Below, one piece after another: positions 63,599 to 64,000 of a stretch of 64,000 nucleotides of DNA (the first letter of the stretch is position 1; every line of letters starts with the position of its first letter). Below the pieces are notes generated by a model. The model made no database searches, was not told the DNA's origin, and saw only the letters and a program-made list of their open reading frames with translations. Source of the stretch: Pseudomonas frederiksbergensis. Lineage in GTDB: Bacteria; Pseudomonadota; Gammaproteobacteria; Pseudomonadales; Pseudomonadaceae. Position numbers and translations under genes: made by a program. The stretch spans positions 2,510,501 through 2,574,500 of the forward strand of contig NZ_CP018319.1 of NCBI RefSeq assembly GCF_001952935.1, written 5' to 3'.

Positions 63599-63988
63599 AT
63601 GAAATTTCGTTTTCTTCTGTGGATGCTGGGTTTGTTGATGGGTAAGGCCAGTCGGACTAATCCTGCGTTTCAGCAGCAGTTGGGTGATAAGGAGCTGGTG
63701 TTTCAGCTACAGACCCTGGATGGGAAAGTGGCGCGGCATTTCTTTGTGAAGGATCAGCGCATCACCAGCAAGTCCGGCGTGTACGCCGAGCCAGCGTTTG
63801 CAATTGCCTTTAAAGACGCCGCATATGGCTTTGCCACGATGCAGGCGAAGAACAAGCAGTTGGCGTTCATGACGGGGATTCAGGACAAGTCGATCCAGAT
63901 CAAGGGCAACCCGGCGCTGGTGATCTGGTTCCAGGGGTTGACCAAGTATTTGAAGCCGAGGAAGGCGAAGGTAAAAGCCAAGGCTTGA
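63599..63988 (+). CDS. SCP2-like small protein
   Basis: This 129-residue protein begins with a short hydrophobic stretch (MKFRFLLWMLGLLMGKAS). The rest, FQLQTLDGKVARHFFVKDQRI, SGVYAEPAFAIAFKDAAYGFATM and GNPALVIWFQGLTKYLKP, has the pattern of SCP2/sterol-carrier-like domains, which hold a hydrophobic ligand. Function is not known in bacteria. The start at 63599 is chosen because GAGG lies 8 nt upstream; an earlier in-frame ATG adds a non-protein-like extension. It stands alone at the window end. Confidence 0.75.
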   Translation: MKFRFLLWMLGLLMGKASRTNPAFQQQLGDKELVFQLQTLDGKVARHFFVKDQRITSKSGVYAEPAFAIAFKDAAYGFATMQAKNKQLAFMTGIQDKSIQIKGNPALVIWFQGLTKYLKPRKAKVKAKA

Positions 63989-64000
63989 GGTCGATGGTAA

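Overview
The window is a GC-rich chromosomal segment of a Pseudomonas from the fluorescens group. This rests on the gene order (purK ... pst-phoU ... phoBR ... ubiAC ... rubredoxin ... HU), the many copies of the REP-like palindrome built on GTGGGAGCGGGCTTGCTCGC, and protein sequences typical of that genus. No rRNA, tRNA, CRISPR array or insertion sequence was seen.

Region 1 (1-22.4 kb) is conserved core genome. It starts inside purK and carries a YeaQ-type membrane protein, a DUF3299 protein, a hexose-6-phosphate mutarotase, an acyl-CoA thioesterase and an MHS-family MFS transporter. The phosphate regulon follows: pstS, pstC, pstA, pstB and phoU on the + strand, then phoR and phoB on the - strand. 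Recognisable Pho boxes precede pstS, pstC and phoB. A receiver-domain protein, an M23 peptidase and a CNNM/CorC-type protein sit between phoU and phoR. Next come ubiC-ubiA, rubredoxin (a 55-residue gene at 20510-20677), rubredoxin reductase and an HU-family protein.

Region 2 (22.4-62.6 kb) is a type VI secretion (T6SS) island with the same gene order, from memory, as the P. aeruginosa HSI-I cluster. The left arm (- strand) runs tssA, tssB, tssC, hcp, a Tae4-like amidase with two paralogous exported candidate immunity proteins, tssE, tssF, tssG, clpV, vgrG, an Eag-type chaperone and a prePAAR-Rhs effector with an AHH-type nuclease tip. Downstream of rhs lie several immunity-like genes and a decayed rhs fragment. 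The right arm (+ strand) runs fha, tssJ, tssK, tssL, tssM, tagF, pppA, ppkA, tagT, tagS, tagR, tagQ, which is the apparatus plus the threonine-phosphorylation control module.

The island is bracketed by two direct copies of a DUF6124 gene (22404-22799 and 62198-62593), each preceded by a similar 350-nt leader. The leaders share a 16-bp long-range helix and three GTTTAGTNG/CNACTAAC elements that vary together between copies. This looks like an undescribed structured RNA or operator, and it also gives the island a pair of long direct repeats. The window ends with a conserved noncoding block and a small SCP2-like protein gene.
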